Positions 22,415 through 30,821 of a stretch of DNA of 64,000 nucleotides are shown here, one piece after another. Where the stretch lies: assembly GCA_017465505.1 (NCBI GenBank), contig JAFTWB010000006.1, forward strand, positions 62,001-126,000. Reading direction: 5' to 3'. Position 1 is the first letter of the stretch, and each line of letters starts with the position of its first letter. The translations under genes and the position numbers were made by a program. The DNA comes from Clostridia bacterium. Lineage in GTDB: Bacteria; Bacillota; Clostridia; Oscillospirales; Acutalibacteraceae. Below the pieces are notes generated by a model. It searched no databases. It was not told where the DNA came from and was given only the letters and a program-made list of their open reading frames with translations.

Positions 22415-23164
22415 TTGTCATTGCTAAAGGTAAACGACCTGACCCTTGGTTACGATGGGAAGGTGATTGTCAAAGGCTTGGGCTTTTGTGTAAATGAGGG
22501 AGATTTCCTCAGCATAATAGGGGAAAACGGCACTGGTAAAACCACCCTTGTAAAAGGGCTTTTAGGTCTTATTCCCAAGATTTCGGGAGAAATTGAATTT
22601 GGTGAAGGTATCAGCCAGAGTCATATCGGCTACCTTGGACAGAAAAATCAGATTTCAAAGGATTTTCCTGCTTCGGTTTATGAGATAGTTATGTCGGGCT
22701 TTTTAAACTCAAACCGCTTCGGCCTTTTCTACACAAAAGAGCAGAAAAAGGAAGCTCAACTCCTTATGGATAGAGTTGGAATAACAAGTATCAGAAACTC
22801 CAGCTTTTCTCAGCTTTCAGGCGGTCAGCAGCAGAGAGTCCTTTTGTGCCGTGCACTTTGTGCTACCAAAAAACTTATTCTTCTTGATGAACCGGCAACA
22901 GGACTTGACCCCATTGCAACCGCTGAGTTTTACACTTTGCTCCAAAAGCTTAACAGTGAGGGCGTTACTGTTATAATGGTTTCTCACGACGTAACAGGTG
23001 CTATTAAAATGAGCTCTAATATCCTGTATCTCGGTAAGGACGCAACCTTTTACGGTACTACTCATCAATATCTTCACTCCAATGTAGGCAAGAGCCTTTT
23101 GCTTGAGGGTTGCCCCTGTGACAGTTGCAAACACAACGCAAAAGGAGGTTTTAAAAATGCTTGA
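22415..23164 (+). CDS. Metal ABC transporter ATP-binding protein (ZnuC/MntB type)
   Basis: Product of 249 residues from TTG 22415, 5 bases after GAGGTGA. The in-frame GTG at 22406 lies within that site. Motifs in order are Walker A GENGTGKTT, Q-loop GYLGQKNQ, ABC signature LSGGQQQRVLL, Walker B LILLDEPATGLD and H-loop VSHDV. The Cys-rich C-terminus (CPCDSCKHN) is found in zinc/manganese importer ATPases. It powers the permease encoded by the overlapping next gene. No metal-binding lipoprotein (ZnuA) lies in the window. Confidence 0.92.
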   Translation: MSLLKVNDLTLGYDGKVIVKGLGFCVNEGDFLSIIGENGTGKTTLVKGLLGLIPKISGEIEFGEGISQSHIGYLGQKNQISKDFPASVYEIVMSGFLNSNRFGLFYTKEQKKEAQLLMDRVGITSIRNSSFSQLSGGQQQRVLLCRALCATKKLILLDEPATGLDPIATAEFYTLLQKLNSEGVTVIMVSHDVTGAIKMSSNILYLGKDATFYGTTHQYLHSNVGKSLLLEGCPCDSCKHNAKGGFKNA

Positions 23165-23975
23165 TATTTTCAGTTACTCCTTTATGGTCAATGCCTTTAT
23201 TGTGGGTGTACTTATTGCAGTTTGTTGTGCTCTTCTGGGCGTTGTGCTTGTGCTCAAAAGATACTCTATGATTGGCGACGGACTTTCTCACGTAGGCTTT
23301 GGCGCACTTTCCATTGCTGCGGTGCTTAACCTCGGTGCACCACTTTATGCCGCTTTACCTGTGGTTGTTTTTGCTGCATATTTTCTTTTAAGAATTACAG
23401 AAAAAGGCAAGGTAAATGCCGACGCCGCCATTGCACTGATTTCAAGCTCAGCTCTCGCAATAGGTGTTTTTGTTGCCAGTATAAACGGCACCAACATTGA
23501 CCTTCAGCAGTATATGTTCGGCAGTATCCTTGCAGTAGGGCAGGGTGATATAATAATCAGTGCGGTTCTTACAGTTTTGGTTCTTTTTGTTTTTGTTGTT
23601 TTTTATAACAAGATTTTTGCCGTAACCTTTGACGAGAGCTTCGCCAGAGCTACAGGTATACACACCTCGGTGTATAATATTACCGTTTCAATACTTACCG
23701 CCGTGACAGTAGTGGTGGGTATGCGTATGCTTGGTACTTTGCTGATTTCTGCACTCATAATTTTCCCTGCACTAACCTCTATGAGAGTCTGCAAACGCTT
23801 CAAAGCTGTTGTTATTACTTCCGTTGTTGTTTCGGTTTTTTGTGTTGTAGCAGGACTTTTTACTTCCTATTACTTCGAGAATATCCCCGTGGGAGCAACA
23901 ATTGTTATTTATAACCTGGGCGTGTTTTTGGTTTTTGCTTTAGTTTCTCTGATTTTAAAGGCAAGGAATAAATAA
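23157..23975 (+). CDS. Metal ABC transporter permease (ZnuB/MntC type)
   Basis: Product of 272 residues from ATG 23157, preceded by AAAGGAGG and overlapping the ATPase gene by 8 bases. It has about eight membrane segments and the ABC-3 family signatures LKRYSMIGDGLSHVGFG near residues 35-50 and RMLGTLLISALIIFPALTSM near 185-205. It imports a divalent metal, probably Zn or Mn, with the preceding ATPase. The long in-frame extension upstream of 23157 is coding in another frame and is not used. Confidence 0.93.
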   Translation: MLDIFSYSFMVNAFIVGVLIAVCCALLGVVLVLKRYSMIGDGLSHVGFGALSIAAVLNLGAPLYAALPVVVFAAYFLLRITEKGKVNADAAIALISSSALAIGVFVASINGTNIDLQQYMFGSILAVGQGDIIISAVLTVLVLFVFVVFYNKIFAVTFDESFARATGIHTSVYNITVSILTAVTVVVGMRMLGTLLISALIIFPALTSMRVCKRFKAVVITSVVVSVFCVVAGLFTSYYFENIPVGATIVIYNLGVFLVFALVSLILKARNK

Positions 23976-23976
23976 A

Positions 23977-24357
23977 TTAAAGAATATTATGAAGATAAGG
24001 CAGCTCGCTTTCTTTAAGGGAAGTGAGCTGTATTTTTATTTCTTCAATATGAGCTCTTACAGCGGTTTCGTCCTTGCTTTCTGTGTAAGCCGGAAGAGTG
24101 ACCAGGTGTTCTGTTATACTGTCGATATAGTCGTGATAAAGGTACTTGTCAAGGTGCTTTGCGGTTTTCTTCCAGTTTTTCAGAATGTTTTCAGAAAGCT
24201 TGCCTGCCTCGCTGTATTCTTTGCTCTCCATAAGCTTGCTGACTTTTATGAGTTCTTCTGTATAGCTTTTCTCATTTGAGCTTACCGAGTAAATCTCACA
24301 TCCGCAGATAAGTCCTGCAATAAGCACCATAGCCACTGCAATCATAATCCGATTCAT
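23977..24357 (-). CDS. DUF4363 family lipoprotein
   Basis: Product of 126 residues. A lipoprotein signal ends in LICGC with Cys20. The rest is mainly helical and charged, with the DUF4363 pattern of two long helices (SYTEELIKVSKLMESKEYSE and the C-terminal EEIKIQLTSLKESELPYL). Its function is not known. In Clostridia it usually follows a DUF421 gene, as here, with overlapping stop and start (TAATG). Confidence 0.8.
   Translation of the reverse strand: MNRIMIAVAMVLIAGLICGCEIYSVSSNEKSYTEELIKVSKLMESKEYSEAGKLSENILKNWKKTAKHLDKYLYHDYIDSITEHLVTLPAYTESKDETAVRAHIEEIKIQLTSLKESELPYLHNIL
24001..24038 (+). terminator. Terminator of the metal transporter, inside the end of the convergent gene
   Basis: CAGCTC (24001-24006) pairs with GAGCTG (24025-24030). 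Inner CTT/AAG-type pairs extend the stem, and TATTTTTATTT follows. It lies within the last codons of the minus-strand DUF4363 gene, as is common between convergent genes. Confidence 0.65.
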
Positions 24358-25028
24358 TATTTCACCTTCCTGATTATGTTGTACTCCTTAAGTCTGTTTG
24401 CGGTCATAATCATAACATCATCCCTCTTAAGTCCTTCGCCCTTGAGAATTTCATCAATCCACCTACTGTCAACATTGCAAAGCTTCATAGAGTTTTTCAG
24501 AAGCTCTCCGTCGCTGATAACTACCGCTTCAATTCCCGAATCTCTCACCGCTACACTAAGCTGCTCGCAGTTGGGTGAGCGTTTTTCGGGCTTTAGCTGA
24601 ACGCTTAATTTACCATTTGGCTCAATTATACAAAACTGCACATCGGTGATGTTATATACACCTAACTGCCTGAGCTGAACCCCCAGGTCCTCGGTAGTCA
24701 TTCTCAGAGAGCGAAGAGTGTTCTGACAAAGGTTGCCGTCGTTAATAAGCACCTCAGGCTTGCCGCAGACAAGGTTGCGGATTTTTGAGGATTTCATCAT
24801 AATTATGCTAATTACTATTTCGGCACTTATGAGAATAAGGATTGGTATAATTCCTGTCAGAAGAGGTTGAGAAGTGTTCTGCATTGGAATAGAGGCGATA
24901 TCTGCGATTATCAGGGTAATTACAAGCTCCGTTGTCTGCATTTCGCTGAGCTGTCTTTTTCCCATAATACGCACTGCCATTATTACAAAAAAATACAGAA
25001 GAATAGTTCTGATAATAAGTATTAACAT
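24357..25028 (-). CDS. DUF421 membrane protein (YetF/YdfS family)
   Basis: Product of 223 residues from ATG 25028, with GGGTGA 5 bases upstream. An in-frame GTG at 25040 overlaps that site and is less likely. Three membrane segments occupy the first 80 residues and include the family hallmark RIMGKRQLSEMQTTELVITL. A cytoplasmic DUF421 domain follows, with a KPEVLINDG strand and a DLGVQLRQLGV helix. Spore-membrane relatives (SpoVA-associated or YetF type) are common in Firmicutes, but the molecular role is unclear. It is coupled to the DUF4363 gene. Confidence 0.88.
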   Translation of the reverse strand: MLILIIRTILLYFFVIMAVRIMGKRQLSEMQTTELVITLIIADIASIPMQNTSQPLLTGIIPILILISAEIVISIIMMKSSKIRNLVCGKPEVLINDGNLCQNTLRSLRMTTEDLGVQLRQLGVYNITDVQFCIIEPNGKLSVQLKPEKRSPNCEQLSVAVRDSGIEAVVISDGELLKNSMKLCNVDSRWIDEILKGEGLKRDDVMIMTANRLKEYNIIRKVK

Positions 25029-25153
25029 TAAATCACCCACATAAATCTTTTACCGAAAAAATTGAAATATACACCGGGATTCAATGAATTGAGTCACAAA
25101 GAGAAAAATTTGCAAATCCTGCATAAAATATGCATATTTTTCATTGAAACCCC

Positions 25154-25182
25154 TTTATTTTTTTACACTTTTAGGTTATAAT
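25154..25182 (+). promoter_or_regulatory. Probable promoter of hprK
   Basis: TATAAT (25177-25182) is a perfect -10 box. The best -35 at 17 bases is only TTTATT (25154-25159). It lies in the 234-base gap between the divergent DUF421 gene and hprK, about 80 bases before the start codon. I saw no other structured element in this gap. Confidence 0.5.
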
Positions 25183-25262
25183 ACAATGGAGCATATATAT
25201 GTAAAAGGATACATATTTTTCTCAGAGAATATTAACGGAATTTCTTAAATGTGAGGTGCGTT

Positions 25263-26237
25263 ATGAATACAGGGTTTTCAGTAACTTTAGCAAAAATTAT
25301 CAAAGAAACAGGTCTTAAAGAGTTTTATATGCCATCAGACCCACAGGAGCTTATGGTTTCTTCTATGGAAATCAATCGTCCCGGCCTTGAGCTGACAGGC
25401 TATATGGACTATTTTGACAAAGACCGTATTATTATTTTTGGCAATACTGAGTATTCTTATCTTGAACAGTTTGCAAACGATAAACAGTATGAGATTTTAT
25501 CCCGTATGTTCTGCCAAAAGCCGCCTGCAATTATTATTGCAAGAAATCATAAGCCCACTGAGGCTATTATAAAAGCCACAAAGGAATTTGAGGTGCCTAT
25601 TCTTGTTTCTTCAGAAGCAACCTCTTCTATGTCTGCTTCTCTCATCACCTTCCTCAATGCCGAGCTTGCACCTCGTATTACCAGACACGGCGTACTGGTT
25701 GAAGTATACGGCGAAGGTATTCTTCTTATCGGCGACAGCGGTGTAGGTAAGTCTGAAACCGCAATTGAGCTTATTAAGAGAGGCCACCGTCTGATTGCTG
25801 ATGACGCCGTTGAAATCCGCAGGGTGTCAAACCGTACTCTTGTGGGCACATCTCCCGAGAACATCCGCCATTTTATTGAGTTAAGGGGTATCGGTATCAT
25901 CAACGCAAGACGTATCTTTGGTATGGGTGCCGTTAAGCTTACGGAAAAGATTGATATGATTATCAATATGGAGCAGTGGAACACCGAAAAGGTTTACGAC
26001 AGAATCGGTATGGATAACCAGTACACCGAGATTATGGGTATTCAGGTTCCTATTATGACAATTCCTGTTAAGCCCGGACGTAACCTTGCCATTATTATTG
26101 AGGTTGCCGCTATGAACAACCGCCAGAAGAAAATGGGCTATAACGCCGCTCAGGAGCTTTTACAAAGCCTTGGTATGGAAATCGGTGCAGACGATATCCA
26201 GAGTCACAAGGTAGACACAGGCTGGGGTGAAGAATGA
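25263..26237 (+). CDS. hprK: HPr kinase/phosphorylase
   Basis: Product of 324 residues from ATG 25263, after GTGAGGTG. The enzyme phosphorylates or dephosphorylates Ser46 of HPr and so sets carbon catabolite repression in Firmicutes. The N-terminal domain is about 130 residues. The kinase domain has the P-loop GDSGVGKSETAIEL (near 155), the ADD motif in RLIADDAVEI, and the family signature LRGIGIINARRIFGMGA. It starts the long core-gene run and overlaps the next gene by 4 bases. Catabolite control of the sugar uptake genes upstream would be consistent but is not shown. Confidence 0.97.
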   Translation: MNTGFSVTLAKIIKETGLKEFYMPSDPQELMVSSMEINRPGLELTGYMDYFDKDRIIIFGNTEYSYLEQFANDKQYEILSRMFCQKPPAIIIARNHKPTEAIIKATKEFEVPILVSSEATSSMSASLITFLNAELAPRITRHGVLVEVYGEGILLIGDSGVGKSETAIELIKRGHRLIADDAVEIRRVSNRTLVGTSPENIRHFIELRGIGIINARRIFGMGAVKLTEKIDMIINMEQWNTEKVYDRIGMDNQYTEIMGIQVPIMTIPVKPGRNLAIIIEVAAMNNRQKKMGYNAAQELLQSLGMEIGADDIQSHKVDTGWGEE

Positions 26238-26956
26238 AGATAATCGCAGATTTACACACCCACACAATTATGTCTGTTCACGCATACTGCACAGCCTTGG
26301 AAATGATAGCGGAGGCTCAGCGTATCGGCCTTTACGGTATGGCAATTACTGATCACGGTGCAACTATGCAGGACTTCCCTCATAAATATTATTTTATGAA
26401 CCTTCACGCAATCCCCAGAGTTTTCAACGATGTCCGTGTCCTTAAAGGTGTGGAAGCCAATATATCCGACTTTTCGGGTAATCTTGATGTTGATGAGGAA
26501 GCTCTGAGAAATCTGGATTTCTGTATTGCTTCAATGCATATGCCCACCTTACACGGCGAGCCCAGCTTTGAAAAATGCACTCAGGCTTACCTTAAAATGG
26601 CAGAGAATCCCTACATCAATATGATAGCCCACTCAGGCTCACCTTACTACAAATATGACTACGAAAAAGTCATCAAGGAATTTGCAAAGTGCGGCAAGCT
26701 TATTGAAATCAATAATTCTTCAATTAAGCATAAGGCTGATTTTGTGCCTAACTGCGTTGAAATTGCAAAGCTTTGCAAAAAGCATAAATGCCGTATTTCC
26801 GTTGACACCGACGCTCACTTTATCACTCAGCTTGGAAGAGCCGATGAAGCCCTTAAAATGCTTGAGGATATTGACTTTCCCGAGGCTTTGGTGGTTAATG
26901 CAAACGTGGAGAATTTTAACGCATACCTTAAAGAAAACAATATTCCTCTTTCCTAA
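26234..26956 (+). CDS. PHP-domain phosphoesterase (YcdX-like)
   Basis: Product of 240 residues, a single PHP domain with metal ligands in DLHTHT (6-11), ITDHG (about 38-42), a Glu in LKGVEANI, SMHMP, IAHSG and the C-terminal DTDAH. This set is that of YcdX-type phosphatases rather than the polymerase or histidinol phosphatase branches. The substrate is not known. It sits between hprK and murB with overlap or short spacing and is probably cotranscribed. Confidence 0.88.
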   Translation: MKIIADLHTHTIMSVHAYCTALEMIAEAQRIGLYGMAITDHGATMQDFPHKYYFMNLHAIPRVFNDVRVLKGVEANISDFSGNLDVDEEALRNLDFCIASMHMPTLHGEPSFEKCTQAYLKMAENPYINMIAHSGSPYYKYDYEKVIKEFAKCGKLIEINNSSIKHKADFVPNCVEIAKLCKKHKCRISVDTDAHFITQLGRADEALKMLEDIDFPEALVVNANVENFNAYLKENNIPLS

Positions 26957-26965
26957 GGAGAGTTT

Positions 26966-27874
26966 ATGTTCAGTAATTTTTCAAAAGAGTTAGATAAACT
27001 TAATTTAGAATATAAGAAAGACGCACCAATGAAGGAGCATACCTCCTTTAAAATCGGGGGTAACGCTGACTACTTTGTTTCTGTAAAAAATACAGAAGAG
27101 CTTAAAACCATTATTTCTCTTTGCAGAGACAAGAATGTGCCTTATATGCTTATTGGCAACGGCTCAAACCTTCTTGTAGATGATGAGGGTATCCGTGGTG
27201 TGGTGATTCGTCTTGAGGGAGATTTCAAAGAAATCAGAATTGACGGCGATTTTATTGAGGCAGGAGCAGGTGCTTCTCTTACAAAGCTTTGCCTTGACGC
27301 CTGGAAGGCTTCTCTCACAGGTCTTGAGTTTGGCTACGGTATCCCGGGCTCTGTGGGCGGTGCGGCATATATGAACGCAGGTGCTTACGGCGGTGAAATG
27401 AAGGATGTTCTGGTGTCCTGTACTCATCTGGACTCCGAGCTTAACGTTGCTTCATTTACTCTTGATGAGCTTGACCTTAACTATCGCCACAGTGCATATA
27501 TGAAAGGAGAGTATATAATCCTTTCCGTAAAGCTTAAGCTCAGCAAAGGGGATAGCACTGCAATCAAAGCCCGTATGGATGAGCTTATGGGCAAAAGAAT
27601 GGATAAACAGCCCCTTGAGTACCCCAGTGCAGGCTCGGTTTTCAAACGCCCCGAGGGTGCTTTTGCCGCCGCTTTGATTGAAGAGTGCGGCTTAAAAGGC
27701 AGAAGCGTAGGCGGTGCTCAGGTCAGTGAAAAGCACTCGGGCTTTATTGTTAACAAAGGAGAGGCTACCTGTAAGGATGTCCTCGACCTTGTTGAAATTA
27801 TTCAGGATGAAGTAAAAGAGAAAACAGGCTATGAGCTTCATCGTGAGATAATCTATATTGAAGGAGGTAAGTAA
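26966..27874 (+). CDS. murB: UDP-N-acetylenolpyruvoylglucosamine reductase
   Basis: Product of 302 residues. It reduces UDP-GlcNAc-enolpyruvate to UDP-MurNAc in peptidoglycan synthesis, using FAD and NADPH. Features are the FAD-binding MLIGNGSNLLVDDEG (near 55-70), GYGIPGSVGGAAYMNAGAYG (near 125-145), the active-site segment PSAGSVFKRPEG with Ser, and the C-terminal HSGFIVNKG. The sequence is of the short type without the extra Tyr-loop of E. coli MurB. The next gene starts immediately at 27875. Confidence 0.97.
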   Translation: MFSNFSKELDKLNLEYKKDAPMKEHTSFKIGGNADYFVSVKNTEELKTIISLCRDKNVPYMLIGNGSNLLVDDEGIRGVVIRLEGDFKEIRIDGDFIEAGAGASLTKLCLDAWKASLTGLEFGYGIPGSVGGAAYMNAGAYGGEMKDVLVSCTHLDSELNVASFTLDELDLNYRHSAYMKGEYIILSVKLKLSKGDSTAIKARMDELMGKRMDKQPLEYPSAGSVFKRPEGAFAAALIEECGLKGRSVGGAQVSEKHSGFIVNKGEATCKDVLDLVEIIQDEVKEKTGYELHREIIYIEGGK

Positions 27875-28738
27875 GTGGAATTTATTATTATCACGGGACT
27901 TTCGGGTGCAGGCAAATCCAATGCCCTACACGCTCTTGAGGATATTGGCTACTATTGTGTCGACAATATTCCGCCTCTTCTTCTTTCAACCCTTTACACT
28001 CTTTGCGAAACCTCCAACGACAGTCGTATGAAAAAGGTTGCCGTTGTGGTGGATATCCGCGGAGGCGAGGTTTTCGACAACCTTTTTGACCAACTTAAAA
28101 TTTTCGATGAAGAGGGCAAAAAATATAAAATCCTTTTCCTTGACGCAAAAAGCGATATTCTTCTTATCCGCTACAAGGAAACAAGGCGTAAGCACCCTCT
28201 TTCAGACAGTGCAAATATTTCCACCGAGGACGCCGTTAAGCTTGAGCGTGAGCTTTTAAAGCCTGTTAAGGCACACGCTGACTTTGTAATCGACACCTCC
28301 TATATGGCGATTAAACAGCTTAAGGAGAGAGTTACAACTCTCTTTGCTGAAAATGCAGGGGACAGCCTGATTGTTACCTGTATGTCATTCGGCTTCAAAT
28401 ACGGTATTCCTCTTGAGGCGGATTTACTTTTTGATGTAAGATGTCTGCCAAATCCTTTTTATGTCAAGGACCTTAAGCACCTTACAGGTCTGGACGAGGC
28501 AGTGAGGGAATACGTTCTTAAATTTGACGAAACTCAGCAGTATATAGAAAGACTTCTCAGCCTTCTGGATTACTCCGTGCCTCTTTACAGGGCAGAGGGC
28601 AAAAGCGAGCTGGTAATAGCCATCGGTTGCACAGGCGGTAAGCACCGCTCCGTAACCCTTGCAAGGCTCTTGAACAGCCACTTCGTTGAAAACGGCCAGA
28701 AGTCTACAATTCACCATAGAGATATCTGGAAAGCATAA
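27875..28738 (+). CDS. rapZ: RNase adapter protein RapZ / nucleotide-binding YvcJ
   Basis: Product of 287 residues. The P-loop GLSGAGKSNALHALEDIGY is at 8-26. The C-terminal domain has SFGFKYGIP, DVRCLPNPFY and the terminal IGCTGGKHRSV motif. In Firmicutes this nucleotide-binding protein affects competence and cell-wall metabolism. In Proteobacteria it binds small RNAs with RNase E. The start is GTG 27875, directly after the murB stop, with GGAGG inside the end of murB. Its usual neighbour yvcK is absent between it and whiA. Confidence 0.96.
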   Translation: MEFIIITGLSGAGKSNALHALEDIGYYCVDNIPPLLLSTLYTLCETSNDSRMKKVAVVVDIRGGEVFDNLFDQLKIFDEEGKKYKILFLDAKSDILLIRYKETRRKHPLSDSANISTEDAVKLERELLKPVKAHADFVIDTSYMAIKQLKERVTTLFAENAGDSLIVTCMSFGFKYGIPLEADLLFDVRCLPNPFYVKDLKHLTGLDEAVREYVLKFDETQQYIERLLSLLDYSVPLYRAEGKSELVIAIGCTGGKHRSVTLARLLNSHFVENGQKSTIHHRDIWKA

Positions 28739-28756
28739 GAAAGGTCGGGTAAAAAA

Positions 28757-29701
28757 ATGTCTTTTGCAGGAGATGTAAAAAAAGAGCTTTCAAAAGCCGA
28801 TATAAGTGTAAGTGCCTCACGGCTTGCGGAGTGTTACGGACTTCTCCTTTATTCAAGGCGTTTTTGTGAACTTGAAATCAAGCTTAAAACCGAGGCTATC
28901 TGCGTTGCAGAAAGATTCTGTGACCACGTTAACACTCTCTTCGGAGCAATTGTTGAGAAAAAATCCACCCTCAGAGCAAGCAAGGAAGACATCAATCTTC
29001 ACAGTATTAAGGTTTTACTTGAGGATGACTGTAAGCGGATTTACAGCTATTTCGGACACTCTGAGGATAATCACACTTTAAGAGTTAACAGGGCTAATAT
29101 CGAGGATGAGCAGTGTATCTCAGCCTTTTTAAGAGGTGTTTTTCTTGCCTGCGGTTCTGTCAATGACCCTCAAAAGAATTATCATCTTGAGTTCTGTGTT
29201 CCTTTTAAAAACCTAAGCACAGACCTGTGTACTCTTATGGGAGAGATTACCGAGTGTCAGCTCACCCCTCGTACTATTCTGAGAAACGGCAATCATATCG
29301 TTTACCTTAAAGACAGCGAGCAGATTACAGATTTGCTTACATATATGGGAGCTCCCAATTCTGCTATGGACATTATGAGTGCCAAGGCTTACAAGCAAAT
29401 GCGTAATGTTACCAACAGGCGGATAAATTCAGAGCTTGCCAATATATCCAAAACCGCTCGGGCAGGTGCTAAAATTTTAAATGCCATCGATGTTATTGAA
29501 GCTGACCGTGGACTTTCATCCTTGCCGGATAACTTAAGAGCCGTTGCCGAAATTAAAAGAGATAACCCAGAGCTGTCCCTTTCGGCACTGGGCAATCTTC
29601 TTAATCCGCCCATAAGCCGAAGTGGAGTTAACCACAGACTTAATAAGCTCATTGAGCTTTCCGAGGAAATCAAAAGAGAGGCAGGAGAAACTGATGAATA
29701 A
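28757..29701 (+). CDS. whiA: DNA-binding regulator WhiA
   Basis: Product of 314 residues. An N-terminal LAGLIDADG-like domain (about 1-210, with AFLRGVFLACGSVNDPQK near 130) is followed by a helix-turn-helix region at the C-terminus (LSALGNLLNPPISRSGVNHR). WhiA is involved in sporulation in Streptomyces and in cell division and chromosome segregation in Bacillus. It follows rapZ by 18 bases. Its 3' end overlaps xseB by 8 bases. Confidence 0.96.
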   Translation: MSFAGDVKKELSKADISVSASRLAECYGLLLYSRRFCELEIKLKTEAICVAERFCDHVNTLFGAIVEKKSTLRASKEDINLHSIKVLLEDDCKRIYSYFGHSEDNHTLRVNRANIEDEQCISAFLRGVFLACGSVNDPQKNYHLEFCVPFKNLSTDLCTLMGEITECQLTPRTILRNGNHIVYLKDSEQITDLLTYMGAPNSAMDIMSAKAYKQMRNVTNRRINSELANISKTARAGAKILNAIDVIEADRGLSSLPDNLRAVAEIKRDNPELSLSALGNLLNPPISRSGVNHRLNKLIELSEEIKREAGETDE

Positions 29702-29924
29702 TGATAAATTCAAAAATATGGACTATGAAACCGCTCTAAAAAAGCTTTCTTCGCTCATTAGTGACCTGGAAAGCGGACAACTGAGCTTTGACGATACCTT
29801 AGTAGCTTACAAAGAAGCTTTTGAATATTACACCTTTTTAAGCGACTACCTTAAAACAGCAGGTGAAAAAATCAAGGAAATGAATCAGAAAATGTCCCAG
29901 ATTTCACCTTATCCGGAGGGTTGA
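29694..29924 (+). CDS. xseB: Exodeoxyribonuclease VII small subunit
   Basis: Product of 76 residues from ATG 29694, with AGGAG upstream. It shows the XseB pattern MDYETALKKLSSLISDLESG followed by SFDDTLVAYKEAFEYY. The small subunit binds the large catalytic subunit XseA to degrade single-stranded DNA. xseA, normally the gene before xseB, is not present here and must lie elsewhere or be lost. Confidence 0.93.
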   Translation: MNNDKFKNMDYETALKKLSSLISDLESGQLSFDDTLVAYKEAFEYYTFLSDYLKTAGEKIKEMNQKMSQISPYPEG

Positions 29925-29927
29925 GTT

Positions 29928-30812
29928 ATGTTTGAAAATTCAGAAAAATACAGTGCTCTGGTAGATGAAACCCTTCTTTCTCTGGTGAAAAAGGGCAGAG
30001 AAGAGTATAAAGAGCTTCTGGATTCTATGGCTTACTCTGTTTCGGCAGGTGGTAAAAGAATCAGACCAATGCTTACAATGGCTTTTTGCTCTCTTTGCTC
30101 AGAAAGTCCTGAGAAGGCTCTCTATCCTGCCTGTGCAGTGGAGTTTATCCACACCTACTCTCTCATTCACGATGATTTGCCTTGTATGGATAACGACGAT
30201 ATGCGTCGTGGCAAGCCCTCAAATCACATTGTTTTCGGAGAAGATACCGCACTTTTAGCAGGAGACGCTTTGCAAAGTCTTGCTTTTGAAGCCTTAACCT
30301 GCGAAGAAAACATAAAAAACATCGGCTACGAAGCTGCCGCAAAATGTGTGCAGACTCTTTCTGTCCTCAGCGGTGCAAAAGGTATGGTAGGCGGTCAGGT
30401 GGTTGACCTTGCTCTTGAAAAATGTGAGGGAAATGTAGAGATTGTCACCTTTATGCATTCTCTTAAAACTGCCGCTCTTATTAAGTCTGCCTGTGTAATG
30501 GGCTGTATCTGCGGCGGTGCAAATGAAGTGCAGATTAAAGCCGCTGAAGAATACGCAGAGTGTATAGGTCTTCAGTTTCAGATTGTTGACGATATACTTG
30601 ATGTTACCTCAACAACCGATGTTTTAGGCAAACCCGTAAACTCCGACGTAGAAAACAATAAATCCAATATGGTTTCTTTATTAGGCATTGAAAAATGTCG
30701 TGCTCTTGCAAAAGAGCTTACAGATAAGGCTATTGAAGCTTTAAAGGCCTTTGAGGGCGAAACAAAAGCTCTTGAAGATTTCGCCTTGAAGCTTCTCAAC
30801 AGAAATAAATGA
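29928..30812 (+). CDS. ispA: Farnesyl (geranyl) diphosphate synthase
   Basis: Product of 294 residues of the polyprenyl synthetase family. It condenses isopentenyl diphosphate with allylic diphosphates to make the C15 precursor of undecaprenyl and quinone-like lipids. The two aspartate-rich motifs are DDLPCMDNDD (about 82-91) and DDILDVT (about 222-228). The GKRIRP lysine-arginine site is near residue 42. It follows xseB by 3 bases and precedes dxs, so isoprenoid precursor genes are grouped. Confidence 0.96.
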   Translation: MFENSEKYSALVDETLLSLVKKGREEYKELLDSMAYSVSAGGKRIRPMLTMAFCSLCSESPEKALYPACAVEFIHTYSLIHDDLPCMDNDDMRRGKPSNHIVFGEDTALLAGDALQSLAFEALTCEENIKNIGYEAAAKCVQTLSVLSGAKGMVGGQVVDLALEKCEGNVEIVTFMHSLKTAALIKSACVMGCICGGANEVQIKAAEEYAECIGLQFQIVDDILDVTSTTDVLGKPVNSDVENNKSNMVSLLGIEKCRALAKELTDKAIEALKAFEGETKALEDFALKLLNRNK

Positions 30813-30821
30813 GTGATTTTT

